Positions 53,545-62,497 of a DNA stretch of 64,000 bases are shown here, one piece after another. Origin of the DNA: Ignavibacteria bacterium (lineage in GTDB: Bacteria; Bacteroidota; Ignavibacteria; Kapaibacteriales; UBA4661). The translations under genes were made by a program, and so were the position numbers. How positions within the stretch are numbered: position 1 is the stretch's first letter; each line of letters begins with the position of its first letter. A model generated the notes under the pieces. It was not told the origin of the DNA and did no database searches. It saw only the letters and a program-made list of their open reading frames with translations. Location of the stretch: positions 29,792 through 93,791 of the forward strand of contig JAAFIV010000018.1 in assembly GCA_013298775.1 (NCBI GenBank), given 5' to 3'.

Positions 53545-54714
53545 TCAGGCAACTTTCGCCGCAAAATCAATCACGCGCTGGGCGTTGCTTTGCCACGTGT
53601 AGTTTTGAACCGCGTTTTCACGGGCGTTGCGGGAAAGAGTCGCCGCAAGGTCGTTTGATTGTGCGAGGCGCACGGTTTCTTGCACTAGCGCGTCTGAGTT
53701 TTTCTGCGGTACTAGTATTCCGTTGTGGTTGTGTTGTAACACTTCGTTTAATTGTCCAATCCCGCTTGCAATTATGGGTTTTTGCATTGCCATATACTCA
53801 AACAATTTCGTGGGGCTGCCAAAATACTCGCTGCCATCGCTGTTGTGAACGACGGGAACGTACAGCACATCGCAGGCGGCAAGATGCTCTGGCACACGGG
53901 CGTGGGGAATGAAGCCTGTAAAAATGACATCATGTTCCAAATTTCCTACACGCATGATTTCTTCAACCTTCCCACGCATTTTTCCATCGCCAATGTAGAG
54001 AAATTTTGCATTCGGAATCGCATCCTTGATGCCACGCATGGCAGCAGCCAGCACATCCACGCCGTGATACACATCAAACGAGCCGCTAAAGCCGCAAACA
54101 AAAGCATTTTCCAAGCCTAAATGCTTACGAAGCGCATCACCACTCACCTTTGGCGAAAAGATTTCCGTATCTACGCCGTTCACATTGACCAAAATCTTTT
54201 CTGCTGGAACGCCCAAGTCCACAAGCTGCGTTTTCACGGCTTCGGAAATAACCGTAATGCCGTTCACCGCCGCAAACTCGCATTCCTCGCACCAACGCAG
54301 GATGCTTGGAAAGTAGTTTTTACCCCAATTTTTTTTCACCCACACTTCCGAAGCATCGCATTGCAACAGCACGGTTTTTCCCAATTTCTCACGTACAAGC
54401 GAACCAACAAGATTAAATGCGGTGTGGCGCATATACAAAAAATCTGGTTCTTCGCGCTCAAAGAGAGAGTCTAAGCGGCGTACAAAGTGATAGCTATACG
54501 GCAGGGTCGGCAATTCCGGCACATTCCAAAACCACGACGGATAGGGAATGGTGTGGAGCGTCGTTCCTGTGGGAGGATGCAGAGGACCGCTTGAAATCAT
54601 GCTTGTACGGTGTCCGAGTTCATTCGCACCTTTCAAGAAGCCATTGATAAGCGAAAATGTGCCGCCTTCAATCAAGCCGCCATACATATCGGTTCGTGCA
54701 AAGGCAATGTTCAT
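53545..54714 (-). CDS. Family 4 glycosyltransferase
   Basis: 389 residues from the ATG ending at 54714. It has a GT-B fold: N-terminal GGLIEGGTFSLINGFLKGANELGH, then the C-terminal GT4 domain with VCGFSGSFDVYHGVDVLAAAM, FLYIGDGKMRGKVEEI, and EYFGSPTKLFEYMAMQKPIIAS (the E-x7-E nucleotide-sugar motif region). It should add a sugar to a growing glycan from an NDP-sugar. It is in a minus-strand group with the unknown gene at 54792, the UDP-GlcNAc 2-epimerase and the methyltransferase. An alternative upstream start at 54759 would add 15 residues of poor quality. Confidence 0.9.
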   Translation of the reverse strand: MNIAFARTDMYGGLIEGGTFSLINGFLKGANELGHRTSMISSGPLHPPTGTTLHTIPYPSWFWNVPELPTLPYSYHFVRRLDSLFEREEPDFLYMRHTAFNLVGSLVREKLGKTVLLQCDASEVWVKKNWGKNYFPSILRWCEECEFAAVNGITVISEAVKTQLVDLGVPAEKILVNVNGVDTEIFSPKVSGDALRKHLGLENAFVCGFSGSFDVYHGVDVLAAAMRGIKDAIPNAKFLYIGDGKMRGKVEEIMRVGNLEHDVIFTGFIPHARVPEHLAACDVLYVPVVHNSDGSEYFGSPTKLFEYMAMQKPIIASGIGQLNEVLQHNHNGILVPQKNSDALVQETVRLAQSNDLAATLSRNARENAVQNYTWQSNAQRVIDFAAKVA

Positions 54715-54791
54715 GCGGGGTTTGGGGGATAGTAGAACTTGAGCAAAATGCGCAAACAAAAGTTTCTGTGCTACCGTCTGCAGTGAATATA

Positions 54792-55265
54792 TTACGACTT
54801 TGGTAGAGCAGACACTCTTGTCTGCTCCGCACGTATTAAGGTTTTATGCTGCTTTGCAAGGAGTTTCTTCCGCAAAAAAGGCAAGCGCGTAAACGCAAAG
54901 CAAACCACGAATAGCCCAATAGCAAGTTCCAACAACATACTCGGAACATCACGAAAAAGAAAGCGCGTAAGGCTGTACTGCCGCACCATTCCTTGCTCGT
55001 CAGCAATGATGCCGTTTTTGAAGGTGAGAAACATATACACCATCATCAGCGATTGAAAGCGTTGGAAGCGCACATCGCGGCAGCCCCAGATAATGCTTTG
55101 ATACGGCTTTTGGCGAATCAACCCAAGAACACGACCAAGCGCAGCAATTCCTTTTTCCTCCAGTTTGATTTCATCAACATCGTTTTTGTCAATCGAAATG
55201 CCCGCTTGGGCGCATTCGTGCAGGATTGTGGGCGCATTGCCAGAAATAAGAAAAAGGATGTGCAT
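54792..55265 (-). CDS. Unknown protein with single membrane segment, possible split glycosyltransferase part
   Basis: 157 residues. The start, MHILFLISGNAPTILHECAQAG, looks like the first strand of a GT-B enzyme. After a helical part come QSIIWGCRDVRFQRFQSLMM and a hydrophobic helix (LLELAIGLFVVCFAFTRLPFL). The last residues (RAEQTRVSALPKS) come from a palindromic repeat half-copy. I recall larger glycosyltransferases that begin with such a segment, so this and the next gene (54714) may be two parts of one ancestral gene in different frames. That is a hypothesis. No function can be assigned. Confidence 0.55.
   Translation of the reverse strand: MHILFLISGNAPTILHECAQAGISIDKNDVDEIKLEEKGIAALGRVLGLIRQKPYQSIIWGCRDVRFQRFQSLMMVYMFLTFKNGIIADEQGMVRQYSLTRFLFRDVPSMLLELAIGLFVVCFAFTRLPFLRKKLLAKQHKTLIRAEQTRVSALPKS
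54806..54827. repeat. Half-element of family A inside a coding 3' end
   Basis: GAGCAGACA and TGTCTGCTC form a perfect 9-bp stem around CTCT. Compared with the other copies the outer stem bases have changed on both arms. It lies within the C-terminal codons of the gene at 54792-55265. Confidence 0.8.
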
Positions 55266-55300
55266 GGTAAAAAAGAAAGGTGATTGGTCGGATTTTTTTG

Positions 55301-55409
55301 GACGCAGATTGCCATGATTTCCAGGATGAAGATGATTTCAAGATGGAATAATGCTCGTTTTCTCAGTTTTCATCGTTGAGAATCATGGAAATCATGGAAA
55401 TCTGTGTCA
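55301..55409. repeat. Palindromic element, family D-like (copy 2)
   Basis: GACGCAGATTGCCATGATTT on the left is inverted on the right as AAATCATGGAAATCTGTGTC, with mismatches. The tail TGTGTC matches the end type of the element at 43052. It separates the unknown gene from the epimerase. Confidence 0.7.
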
Positions 55410-55416
55410 GAAAAAA

Positions 55417-56598
55417 TTATGGACAAAACTTTGTTGCAAGAATCTCCACCACCTGCCGCGCAGCCGTGCCGTCGCCAAAGGGATTGTGGATTTTCGCAAT
55501 ACGCGCAAATTCCGCTTCGTCCGACAAAAGCCGTGTGGCAGCAGCAACGATGCGCTCTGCATTCGCGCCCACAAGCAAGGACGTTCCTGCTTCGACTGCT
55601 TCTGGTCGCTCGGTTACCTCGCGCATGACGAGAACGGGCTTGCCCAAACTTGGTGCTTCTTCTTGAATGCCACCAGAATCGGTAATCACGAGCGTTGAGG
55701 CTTGGAGCAAATACGCAAATGACAAGTAATCAAGCGGCTCCAAGAGGTGAACGTTCGGGCGATTACTGAGCAATTCGTACACGGGCTTTTGCACGTTTGG
55801 GTTCAAATGTACGGGATAGATAATCTCAACGCCTTCAACGTCCGATAATTGCTGGAGTGCGAGGCAGATTTGCTGAAAACCATCGCCAAAGTTTTCGCGG
55901 CGATGACCCGTTACCAAAATTACCTTTTTCGCACTTTTTTCTGACAAACGATGTTCTTCCAAGAGCGCGTACATACTGGCGGGAAGGTTGATTTTCGTTT
56001 TGCGTTCATCGGGCGAAAGCGCGTTCAGATTCTGCACAACAAGTTGCAGTGCGTCAATGGCGGTATTTCCTGTGATAAAAATGCGTTCTTCGGCGACATT
56101 TTCTTGGAGCAGATTTGCCTTCGCTTGACGTGTTGGTGCGAAGTGGAGGTCTGCCACGCGCCCGATAAGTTGGCGGTTCATTTCTTCGGGAAAGGGCGCA
56201 GATTTGTCAAATGTCCGCAAACCCGCTTCCAAGTGCGCAATCACGATTCCTTGCTTGTAAAATGCTGCTAGCGCGGACACAAACGCCGTCGTGGTGTCGC
56301 CCTGTACAATCAGCACGGTTGGTGCGTTGGGGGAATGTTCTTTTTCCAAGACGGGTATCATGGCTTCCAAGATGGCAGAAGTGAGCGATGCAAGTGTTTG
56401 TGCGGGGCGCATGAGTCCAAGATGGTAATGCGGTCGAATATCAAACACTTGCAAGACTTGTTCGAGCATGGTTCCGTGCTGTCCCGTCACGCACACGCAC
56501 ACAGTGAAGCGTTCATCGCGTTCTAAGAGCTTGATGAGCGGCGCGCACTTGATGGCTTCAGGGCGCGTACCGACGGCTATGATGATTGTAGGCTTCAT
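55417..56598 (-). CDS. wecB: UDP-N-acetylglucosamine 2-epimerase (non-hydrolysing)
   Basis: 393 residues, full length for WecB/MnaA. It interconverts UDP-GlcNAc and UDP-ManNAc. Diagnostic segments are IIIAVGTRPEAIKCAPLI at the N-terminus, CVTGQHGTMLEQVLQVF, QGDTTTAFVSALAAFY, HLEAGLRTFDKSAPFPEEMNRQL, VTGHRRENFGDGF and ITDSGGIQEEAPSLGKPVLVMREVTERPE. These carry the Asp, Glu and His residues of the active site. It supplies ManNAc for a surface glycan and is part of the minus-strand glycan group with GT4 and the methyltransferase. Confidence 0.95.
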   Translation of the reverse strand: MKPTIIIAVGTRPEAIKCAPLIKLLERDERFTVCVCVTGQHGTMLEQVLQVFDIRPHYHLGLMRPAQTLASLTSAILEAMIPVLEKEHSPNAPTVLIVQGDTTTAFVSALAAFYKQGIVIAHLEAGLRTFDKSAPFPEEMNRQLIGRVADLHFAPTRQAKANLLQENVAEERIFITGNTAIDALQLVVQNLNALSPDERKTKINLPASMYALLEEHRLSEKSAKKVILVTGHRRENFGDGFQQICLALQQLSDVEGVEIIYPVHLNPNVQKPVYELLSNRPNVHLLEPLDYLSFAYLLQASTLVITDSGGIQEEAPSLGKPVLVMREVTERPEAVEAGTSLLVGANAERIVAAATRLLSDEAEFARIAKIHNPFGDGTAARQVVEILATKFCP

Positions 56599-56686
56599 TA
56601 GTTGCTGAGAGAATTCATTGATGCAGTCTTTTCATTCCGTCTTTTCATGCAGTTGTTTATGCAGATTATGCAGAGTGCAACGTTGC

Positions 56687-57604
56687 TCATGGTTTTTGAA
56701 CAACAATAGCGACAACGGATAAATTTTCCGCACTTTCGTAGCGAGGAGCATTTCCAAGCATCTTTCGGAATTTTGTAGAAATGAGCTTTTGTGCGGCTTT
56801 TGGCTGACGAATATAATAACTCGGTGGGATTTTAGGGATGTTATAGTTGCGCATTGGTGAGTTTTGCAAGAGCAGAACATCATCTGCTCGTGGTGCTTCT
56901 GGCGGTGGGATTTTTACACCTAATTCGTCAGACAATGTTTGAATCAATGCTTGAAGAGCTGATTGCGACAATCCCCCAGCTTGTGTGCCGAAAGGATAGC
57001 TGACATCTAATGTCAAAATAAGTGTGCCACCACGCTTGAGAACACGCACCATTTCTCGCATTGTGGGCAAGGGGTCTGGAATATGCTCAATGACTGAGAC
57101 GGAGTACGCAATGTCAAAAAATTCATCGGGATAGGGCAATTCATCACCACGTGTTTGCACGGGAAGAGGCAAATGCTTAATAGGAAGTCGTTTTTGGACT
57201 TCGTGCGCACAAGCAGAAAAATGATGTATGTGAAATGGGTCGGGGTCAATGCTCGCAACGGTGCTTGAATACTTATTGGCAAGGTAAAAAGGTAAAAATG
57301 TTGTTGCACTGCCAACATCAAGAATAGTGCTTTTCTGTGGAATATTCGCAATGATGCGGTTTACAAAAGGATATTCCCAAATGCGAGACCACGCGTAGAG
57401 TGGATAGGGGGGCCAGATATAATCGGGTGTTCCCCAAAATTCAAACAATGCACCAAATTTCCCAGCAAATGGCTCTATTTCGGAACGTGATTCTTGCCAA
57501 AATTCGTGCTGAAGGTCAGAAGAATGAGCATATCTCGCAAAGGGGAGGTCGAGAGATTGAGCGTGCAGATTTTTTGGGAAAAGAGGCGATGTTTGAGTGG
57601 ACAT
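56687..57604 (-). CDS. Class I SAM-dependent methyltransferase
   Basis: 305 residues from the ATG ending at 57604 (MSTQTSPLFPKNL); the frame is open further upstream but without methyltransferase character. The Rossmann core has motif I ILDVGSATTFLPFYLANKY, an acidic residue after strand 2 in VASIDPDPFH, and motif IV/post region YSVSVIEHIPDPLPTMREMVRVLKRGGTLILTLDVS. It probably methylates a sugar or lipid-linked glycan, judging from the neighbouring glycosyltransferase and epimerase. Confidence 0.88.
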   Translation of the reverse strand: MSTQTSPLFPKNLHAQSLDLPFARYAHSSDLQHEFWQESRSEIEPFAGKFGALFEFWGTPDYIWPPYPLYAWSRIWEYPFVNRIIANIPQKSTILDVGSATTFLPFYLANKYSSTVASIDPDPFHIHHFSACAHEVQKRLPIKHLPLPVQTRGDELPYPDEFFDIAYSVSVIEHIPDPLPTMREMVRVLKRGGTLILTLDVSYPFGTQAGGLSQSALQALIQTLSDELGVKIPPPEAPRADDVLLLQNSPMRNYNIPKIPPSYYIRQPKAAQKLISTKFRKMLGNAPRYESAENLSVVAIVVQKP

Positions 57605-57926
57605 GAGATTGTTGGGTCGTTGGTAATGGTGGCAACGTAATATTGCCCATGATGTGAAAAAAGAACGCAAATGTACACTTTTTTGCAACAAGAACAAATT
57701 GGAAATATACAATGAATCACGAACAACGCTAGGCATTATGCGACTTTCTGCTTTGCTGTTTTTGAGGAAATACGTAAATTTAAGCAGCAAAAATACTAAA
57801 CAATTCCGTTTTTGCTTTTCCCACCGTTCTTCCGCCACAATGATTTTCTTTCTTGCATAGCTCCTCTCCAAGCGGCATGGTAGCTTGGCTACAACTCATG
57901 TTCCCGCAATTTTTTAGGCTTTCACT

Positions 57927-58355
57927 ATGTTATATTTTCTTTCGCCCGATGCTGCTTTTCAAGCAGTAAATGCCTTTGCCTTGATTTTTTGGATTTTCCT
58001 CGCCGTATTGCCGAAATGGGCGTACACGCGGCGTATTGTGATGTTTGGCGGCATTTTGTTGTTATCTGTCACATACCTTTCCTTATCGTCTATTTTGTTG
58101 TCCACGTCTGGTGATATGTCGCTTGCCACTGTCAGCAAAGGGTTCCAAAACCCTCATGCAGCCTTGCTTGGCTGGGTGCATTATTTGGCATTCGATATGT
58201 TTGTTGGTGCGTGGGAAGTACACGATGCGCAAACGAATGGAATAGCACATTGGTTCGTGATTCCATGCCTTTTTCTGACCTTTATGGCTGGTCCGATTGG
58301 CTTGCTGTTGTACTTCATCATTCGCACTATTCACACGAAAAGTGTGCAGGTGTGA
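57927..58355 (+). CDS. ABA4-like membrane protein (DUF4281)
   Basis: A 142-residue protein with four transmembrane helices. GWVHYLAFDMFVGAWEVHDAQTNGIAH is the hallmark of the ABA4-like family; a bacterial function is not known, and in plants ABA4 acts in neoxanthin formation. It is divergent from the methyltransferase and isolated. Start at 57927 is the only good choice, with TTAGGCTT just upstream. Confidence 0.88.
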   Translation: MLYFLSPDAAFQAVNAFALIFWIFLAVLPKWAYTRRIVMFGGILLLSVTYLSLSSILLSTSGDMSLATVSKGFQNPHAALLGWVHYLAFDMFVGAWEVHDAQTNGIAHWFVIPCLFLTFMAGPIGLLLYFIIRTIHTKSVQV

Positions 58356-58378
58356 TTGTTTGATACGAGCAAGAATGA

Positions 58379-58426
58379 TACGCTGTAAAGCTAATACGCT
58401 GCAAAGCTAATACGCTGCAAAGCTGA
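58379..58426 (+). repeat. 16-bp tandem repeat after the ABA4-like gene
   Basis: Three units of TACGCTGCAAAGCTAA (first with T for C, last with GA end) stand in tandem immediately before the terminator hairpin. Confidence 0.9.
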
Positions 58427-58440
58427 TAAAGACTGCTTTT

Positions 58441-58478
58441 GCGAGGGTCTCACTTCTTTGTGAGGCTCTCGCTTTTTG
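58441..58478 (+). terminator. Hairpin terminator after the ABA4-like gene
   Basis: GCGAG and GTCTCAC pair with GTGAGGC and CTCGC (slight mismatch), followed by a T5 run. Confidence 0.82.
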
Positions 58479-58808
58479 TTGGGAAGAGTATTTTTCAAAA
58501 TGGTGCGAGGAATGACTTTCCGTCATGGAAAAATATGACTTTTCGACACTATTTCCGTTGAGTGCTGCTTCGTACTTTTGTGCTGGAAATGTCTGAATAC
58601 TGTGTCTGAATACTGTGATGAAAGTTGAGAAAATGTACTGTTGCCTGTTCATATTCAGATGCCTCGTATCTTTCAATAATTTTCGTACACATTCTTGAAC
58701 CGCGCATCCAATCTACTGCCTTAGATGCCTGCGATGCACTTCCCTAAAGAATATTTCAAAAAGAATATTTCAAAATTTTTATATCCATTCTTTTCTAGGA
58801 GTTACAGT
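58479..58808. other. Non-coding stretch before the VIT-domain gene
   Basis: No convincing gene is seen. It contains low-complexity A/T runs and two copies of GAATATTTCAAAA at 58748-58776, just upstream of the ribosome site TAGGAG of the next gene. Promoter elements are probably here but could not be assigned. Confidence 0.5.
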
Positions 58809-61091
58809 ATGAGCCGTTTTGCATTGCTCAGATTTTTTCGTTGTACCAACGTATTGATGCCATCAAGAGGAGCCGCTCTGATGTATTTTTTGTGCTGTTC
58901 AATTCTTCTTCTTTCATCCGTTGAAATGGTGTTTGCCCAATCAACTCTCACCGTTCTCGACCCACAACGCCAATGGCGGACAGGGCGAGGATTTATCGAG
59001 GAAGCAACGATAGCTGTTACCCCAAAGGGTGCGCAAATGGAGATTGGCTTATTTCTCACGTTCTCTGCCAAAAACACAACACTCAATACTGCCTCAGATA
59101 CTCTTGAAATTGTGTATTCCTTTTCCTTGCCGCAAGATGCTGTGGTAACGGATTCGTGGCTTTGGGTTGGGAATGACGTTATGCAAGCACGCATTCAAGA
59201 CACGTGGTCTGCTACTGCTATTTATGAAAGTATTGTGCGTCGCCGCCAAGACCCGTCTATTCTTCGTAAACATAGTCCAACGTCGTATAGTTTGCGCATT
59301 TTCCCGTGCGTGGGCAATCAATCTCGCAAGGTAAAAATCAATTATCTTGTTCCCGTGAAATGGACTTCAACACAAGCATCGGTCTCGCTTCCAACGGATT
59401 TGCTTACTGCCTCTTCTCAGCCAACACCCTTTACGGTACTCTTTCAAACCAATCGCGACTGGCAGAATCCACGCATGGAAGAACTGAAAAATGTGAGTTT
59501 TGCAAGTTCTCGCTCTGGCACATCGAATACTGAATTTCAGATAGTTGAAATACAACCTTCGCTGCTTGGCACCAATCGCGCTCTAACTCTCAGCGTTCCT
59601 GCTCCCATGCCCACTGGCATCTATGCAAGCACGTATAAAAGCGGTGCAGAGGGCTTTTATCAAGCTGTTGTTGTGCCTTCTATTGCGCTCGGTATTGATT
59701 CGCTGATTCGGAAAAAGGTGTTGGTTGTGATTGACCATGATAGCCGCACAACCTACGTTCCCCTTAGCGATGGTCTGACGAGTTTGCGCAATACTCTTCG
59801 CGCTACCTTGACCCCTAGAGACTCTTTCAATCTTGTGCTGTCGCGCCTTACTCCTTGGAGATTCAGCAATACATGGGTTTCCGCCGACCCCGCTTCTCTT
59901 GACCGTGCTTTTGCAGCAATGAATATCGCTCAATTAACCTCGTACTCAAATCTTGCCGCAAGTCTGGTTTCGGGGCTAGATTTTATCCGCACACAAGGAG
60001 GAGATGGCTCGCTATTGCTCTTTACCAATAGTGTTCAATTTGCTTCGCAAGCCGCATCAGACCAACTCATACGGGATATTTCCAATACCTTGCCCAAGCT
60101 GCCGCCAATGTACATTTGCCATAATTCTCCTGTTGGTAATTTTTCAACTGGCGGATTTACTGTGAATGGTGTGTACTATGCTGGCGATACGTATTTGAAC
60201 GAAACATTGGCACGCAGAACCGGTGGTTTGAGCTTAAACGCTTATTCCGTCGCAGACCTAAACCGTATATTTACCAGATGTTTGGAATCAATGGATGCAC
60301 AAATGAGTGCGGTAGATTTCAATGTTTCGATTGCGAATGGATATTGCCATTCTCGCTTTACGAGTATGGATTTGAATACGCCAAACCTGAGCTTTCCGAT
60401 GCGGCAAACACTGACGCAAGTAGGGCGGTTTCAGGGTGAGTATCCGCTTCGTATTCAAATTGGCGGAAAGTATAAAGACAAAACTTACATTCGCAATGTT
60501 GAACTTTTTGCCCGCGATTTGAATGTTGGCGATAGCATTTTGAAAACAATGTGGTCGGCGTATGCCATTCGCGCACAAGAAGCTCTTCCCGCAACACCAC
60601 AAAATATCAGAAACGTGCTAGATTTAAGCCTTTCCAACCGTATTCTCTCGCTGTATTCTGCTTTTCTTGCTCTTGAGCCAAACGATTCTATTCGCCCCTG
60701 CACAACGTGTTTCCAACCAAATGCGCAACCCGGCTCGCCTGGCGCGGTGATAAATCCTTCACCCTCTGCGATGCTCAGTGTGGCAAATAATCAAGGAAAA
60801 AACGGGGCAATTCTGAGTGCCTCGCCGAATCCCTTCCGCACGGAAACCCGCATCAGTATTGACATGGAAGAGCTAGATGTGGCGAATAGAGCAGTGACAT
60901 TGGAAATCTATAATCTTCTTGGGCAGCGCGTGGCGAGTTTTTCGTTTACGGGCGTACCAGCAAGCGGCAAGCACACATTCACGTGGGATGGCAAGGACGC
61001 TTTTGGAAACGACCTCGCATCGGGGACGTATTTACTCACCGTTGTAACCCCGCAAAAGCGCATTACGCTGAGGATTGTGAAAATTGACTAA
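58809..61091 (+). CDS. Secreted VIT/vWA-like protein with C-terminal sorting domain
   Basis: 760 residues from the ATG at 58809, eight bases after TAGGAG. The signal peptide (about 15-45) ends near VEMVFAQ. A VIT domain (about 60-210) has LWVGNDVMQARIQDTWSATAIYESI and SYSLRIFPCVGNQSRKVKINYLVPV. A vWA-like region (about 280-470) has VLVVIDHDSRTTY where a MIDAS motif DxSxS is expected, so metal binding is doubtful. The C-terminus is a FlgD/Por-secretion-like domain (SASPNPFRTETRISI, LEIYNLLGQRV, GTYLLTV), suggesting type IX secretion to the surface. A terminator follows. Confidence 0.88.
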   Translation: MSRFALLRFFRCTNVLMPSRGAALMYFLCCSILLLSSVEMVFAQSTLTVLDPQRQWRTGRGFIEEATIAVTPKGAQMEIGLFLTFSAKNTTLNTASDTLEIVYSFSLPQDAVVTDSWLWVGNDVMQARIQDTWSATAIYESIVRRRQDPSILRKHSPTSYSLRIFPCVGNQSRKVKINYLVPVKWTSTQASVSLPTDLLTASSQPTPFTVLFQTNRDWQNPRMEELKNVSFASSRSGTSNTEFQIVEIQPSLLGTNRALTLSVPAPMPTGIYASTYKSGAEGFYQAVVVPSIALGIDSLIRKKVLVVIDHDSRTTYVPLSDGLTSLRNTLRATLTPRDSFNLVLSRLTPWRFSNTWVSADPASLDRAFAAMNIAQLTSYSNLAASLVSGLDFIRTQGGDGSLLLFTNSVQFASQAASDQLIRDISNTLPKLPPMYICHNSPVGNFSTGGFTVNGVYYAGDTYLNETLARRTGGLSLNAYSVADLNRIFTRCLESMDAQMSAVDFNVSIANGYCHSRFTSMDLNTPNLSFPMRQTLTQVGRFQGEYPLRIQIGGKYKDKTYIRNVELFARDLNVGDSILKTMWSAYAIRAQEALPATPQNIRNVLDLSLSNRILSLYSAFLALEPNDSIRPCTTCFQPNAQPGSPGAVINPSPSAMLSVANNQGKNGAILSASPNPFRTETRISIDMEELDVANRAVTLEIYNLLGQRVASFSFTGVPASGKHTFTWDGKDAFGNDLASGTYLLTVVTPQKRITLRIVKID

Positions 61092-61146
61092 GATGTATAA
61101 AGATTGATGCGGCATTTGGCAAATCGGCATGAAAGCTGTATGTTTG

Positions 61147-61185
61147 AAGGCTCTTGCGATGATTTTTTCGTAAGAGCCTTTTTCG
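61147..61185 (+). terminator. Hairpin terminator after the VIT-domain gene
   Basis: AAGGCTCTTGCGA pairs with TCGTAAGAGCCTT with a T run at its 3' side. Confidence 0.85.
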
Positions 61186-61227
61186 TTTCACGTTCAAAAG
61201 CAATTTTTACGAATTGCACCAAATATT

Positions 61228-61836
61228 ATGGCTTATAGCGATTTCACCTTTACCGAGTTAAAGAAATTTCACCTGAATCTCATCAGCAATAATGCGATGT
61301 TTGAAGAAGTACAGCCTCTTGCAGCAGAGGATTGGCTTGTGCGAATGCTTGAGCGAAGCGTTCTACGCGCTCAGTCTATTGGTACAGAAAAAGCTCGGTC
61401 AGAATTTATCATCGCGCCAATTTTGCTCGAAACACAAGTGTTGGTTGGCTCGGAGAAGGTTTCATTGTTTTCTGGAACAGAATTTAATGTGGATGAAGAA
61501 CAAGGTTTGAAGGGACGATGCGATTATTTATTTTGCTGCTCGGCGAATAGTTTTCAGATTGAAACGCCCGTCATTGCTGTTGTTGAAGCAAAAACAGATA
61601 ATATCAATGCTGCTTTTCCACAATGTATAGCAGAAATGTTGGCGGCGAGAATCTTCAATGAGCGTGAAGGGCGCATCCTTCCTTGTATCTACGGTGTCGT
61701 CACAACGGGATCATTGTGGCGATTTATGAAACTCGTTGGTGATACGATTGAATCCGAAGAGCGCGACCGTTCTGTTTCTGACCTTGAAGAACTACTTGGA
61801 ATCCTTGTGTTTATAGTACGTTCCAGCTTTCTCTAA
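61228..61836 (+). CDS. PD-(D/E)XK nuclease-like protein of unknown role
   Basis: 202 residues. The core [10 protein letters not shown] followed by [31 protein letters not shown] fits the Asp plus Glu-x-Lys pattern of PD-(D/E)XK enzymes, and [19 protein letters not shown] follows. This kind of protein is common in some genomes rich in Uma2 proteins, but no function is established. It is 79 bases upstream of hslV on the same strand with no terminator between, so shared transcription is possible. Confidence 0.75.
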   Translation: MAYSDFTFTELKKFHLNLISNNAMFEEVQPLAAEDWLVRMLERSVLRAQSIGTEKARSEFIIAPILLETQVLVGSEKVSLFSGTEFNVDEEQGLKGRCDYLFCCSANSFQIETPVIAVVEAKTDNINAAFPQCIAEMLAARIFNEREGRILPCIYGVVTTGSLWRFMKLVGDTIESEERDRSVSDLEELLGILVFIVRSSFL

Positions 61837-61915
61837 AATCTATAAAATATCTCGCAATTCATTTCAACATTCATCTTTTTATACTTTTTTATACTTCATT
61901 TTTTTTACTTCCCAT

Positions 61916-62458
61916 ATGGCTTACCCTGAAATACGCTCTACTACCGTCTTAGGAATAATTCGTGATGGCAAAGCTGCGCTCGGCGCAGATGGTCAAGTAA
62001 CGCTTGGCGCGACTGTGATGAAACAATCCGCAAAAAAGCTACGTAAACTCTACAACAACTCCGTCATGGTCGGCTTTGCAGGCGCGACCGCCGACGCATT
62101 TACGCTCATGCAACGATTCGATGAAAAGCTCGAACAACATCGTGGAAATCTCTCGCGCTCGGCAATTGAATTAGCAAAAGATTGGCGTACAGACCGCTAT
62201 TTACGCCGCTTGGAGGCAATGCTTATCGCCATGAACAACACAAACGCCTTTATCGTCAGTGGAACGGGCGATGTGATTGAGCCAGACGACCAGATAGTTG
62301 CGATTGGTTCAGGTTCGATGTATGCACTTTCGGCGGCACGAGCATTGGTGGGGAATACAGAACTTTCGGCAAAAGAAGTGGTCGAAAAATCAATGGCGAT
62401 TGCAGGAGATATTTGCATTTATACGAATCACCATGTAACAATTGAAGAAGTGGAATAA
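61916..62458 (+). CDS. hslV: HslV, ATP-dependent protease proteolytic subunit
   Basis: 180 residues. An eight-residue propeptide (MAYPEIRS) would be removed to expose the catalytic Thr9 of TTVLGI. Conserved parts are [40 protein letters not shown] and [16 protein letters not shown]. HslV forms the hexamer-ring peptidase that works with the ATPase HslU. No hslU gene is next to it: a palindromic element and a secreted-protein gene follow. The C-terminus and stop lie in a 17-bp tandem repeat. Confidence 0.95.
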   Translation: MAYPEIRSTTVLGIIRDGKAALGADGQVTLGATVMKQSAKKLRKLYNNSVMVGFAGATADAFTLMQRFDEKLEQHRGNLSRSAIELAKDWRTDRYLRRLEAMLIAMNNTNAFIVSGTGDVIEPDDQIVAIGSGSMYALSAARALVGNTELSAKEVVEKSMAIAGDICIYTNHHVTIEEVE

Positions 62459-62493
62459 ATGAAGAAGTGGAATAAATGAAGAAGTGGAATAAA
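62443..62493 (+). repeat. 17-bp tandem repeat at the 3' end of hslV
   Basis: Three perfect units of TGAAGAAGTGGAATAAA, the first of which contains the last codons and the TAA stop of hslV. The unit is not a multiple of three. Confidence 0.92.
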
Positions 62494-62497
62494 ATCA

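Noticed and set aside
58379..58426. Possible CRISPR-like repeats
   Set aside because: The repeats are directly adjacent tandem units of 16 bp without spacers, and no cas genes are present.
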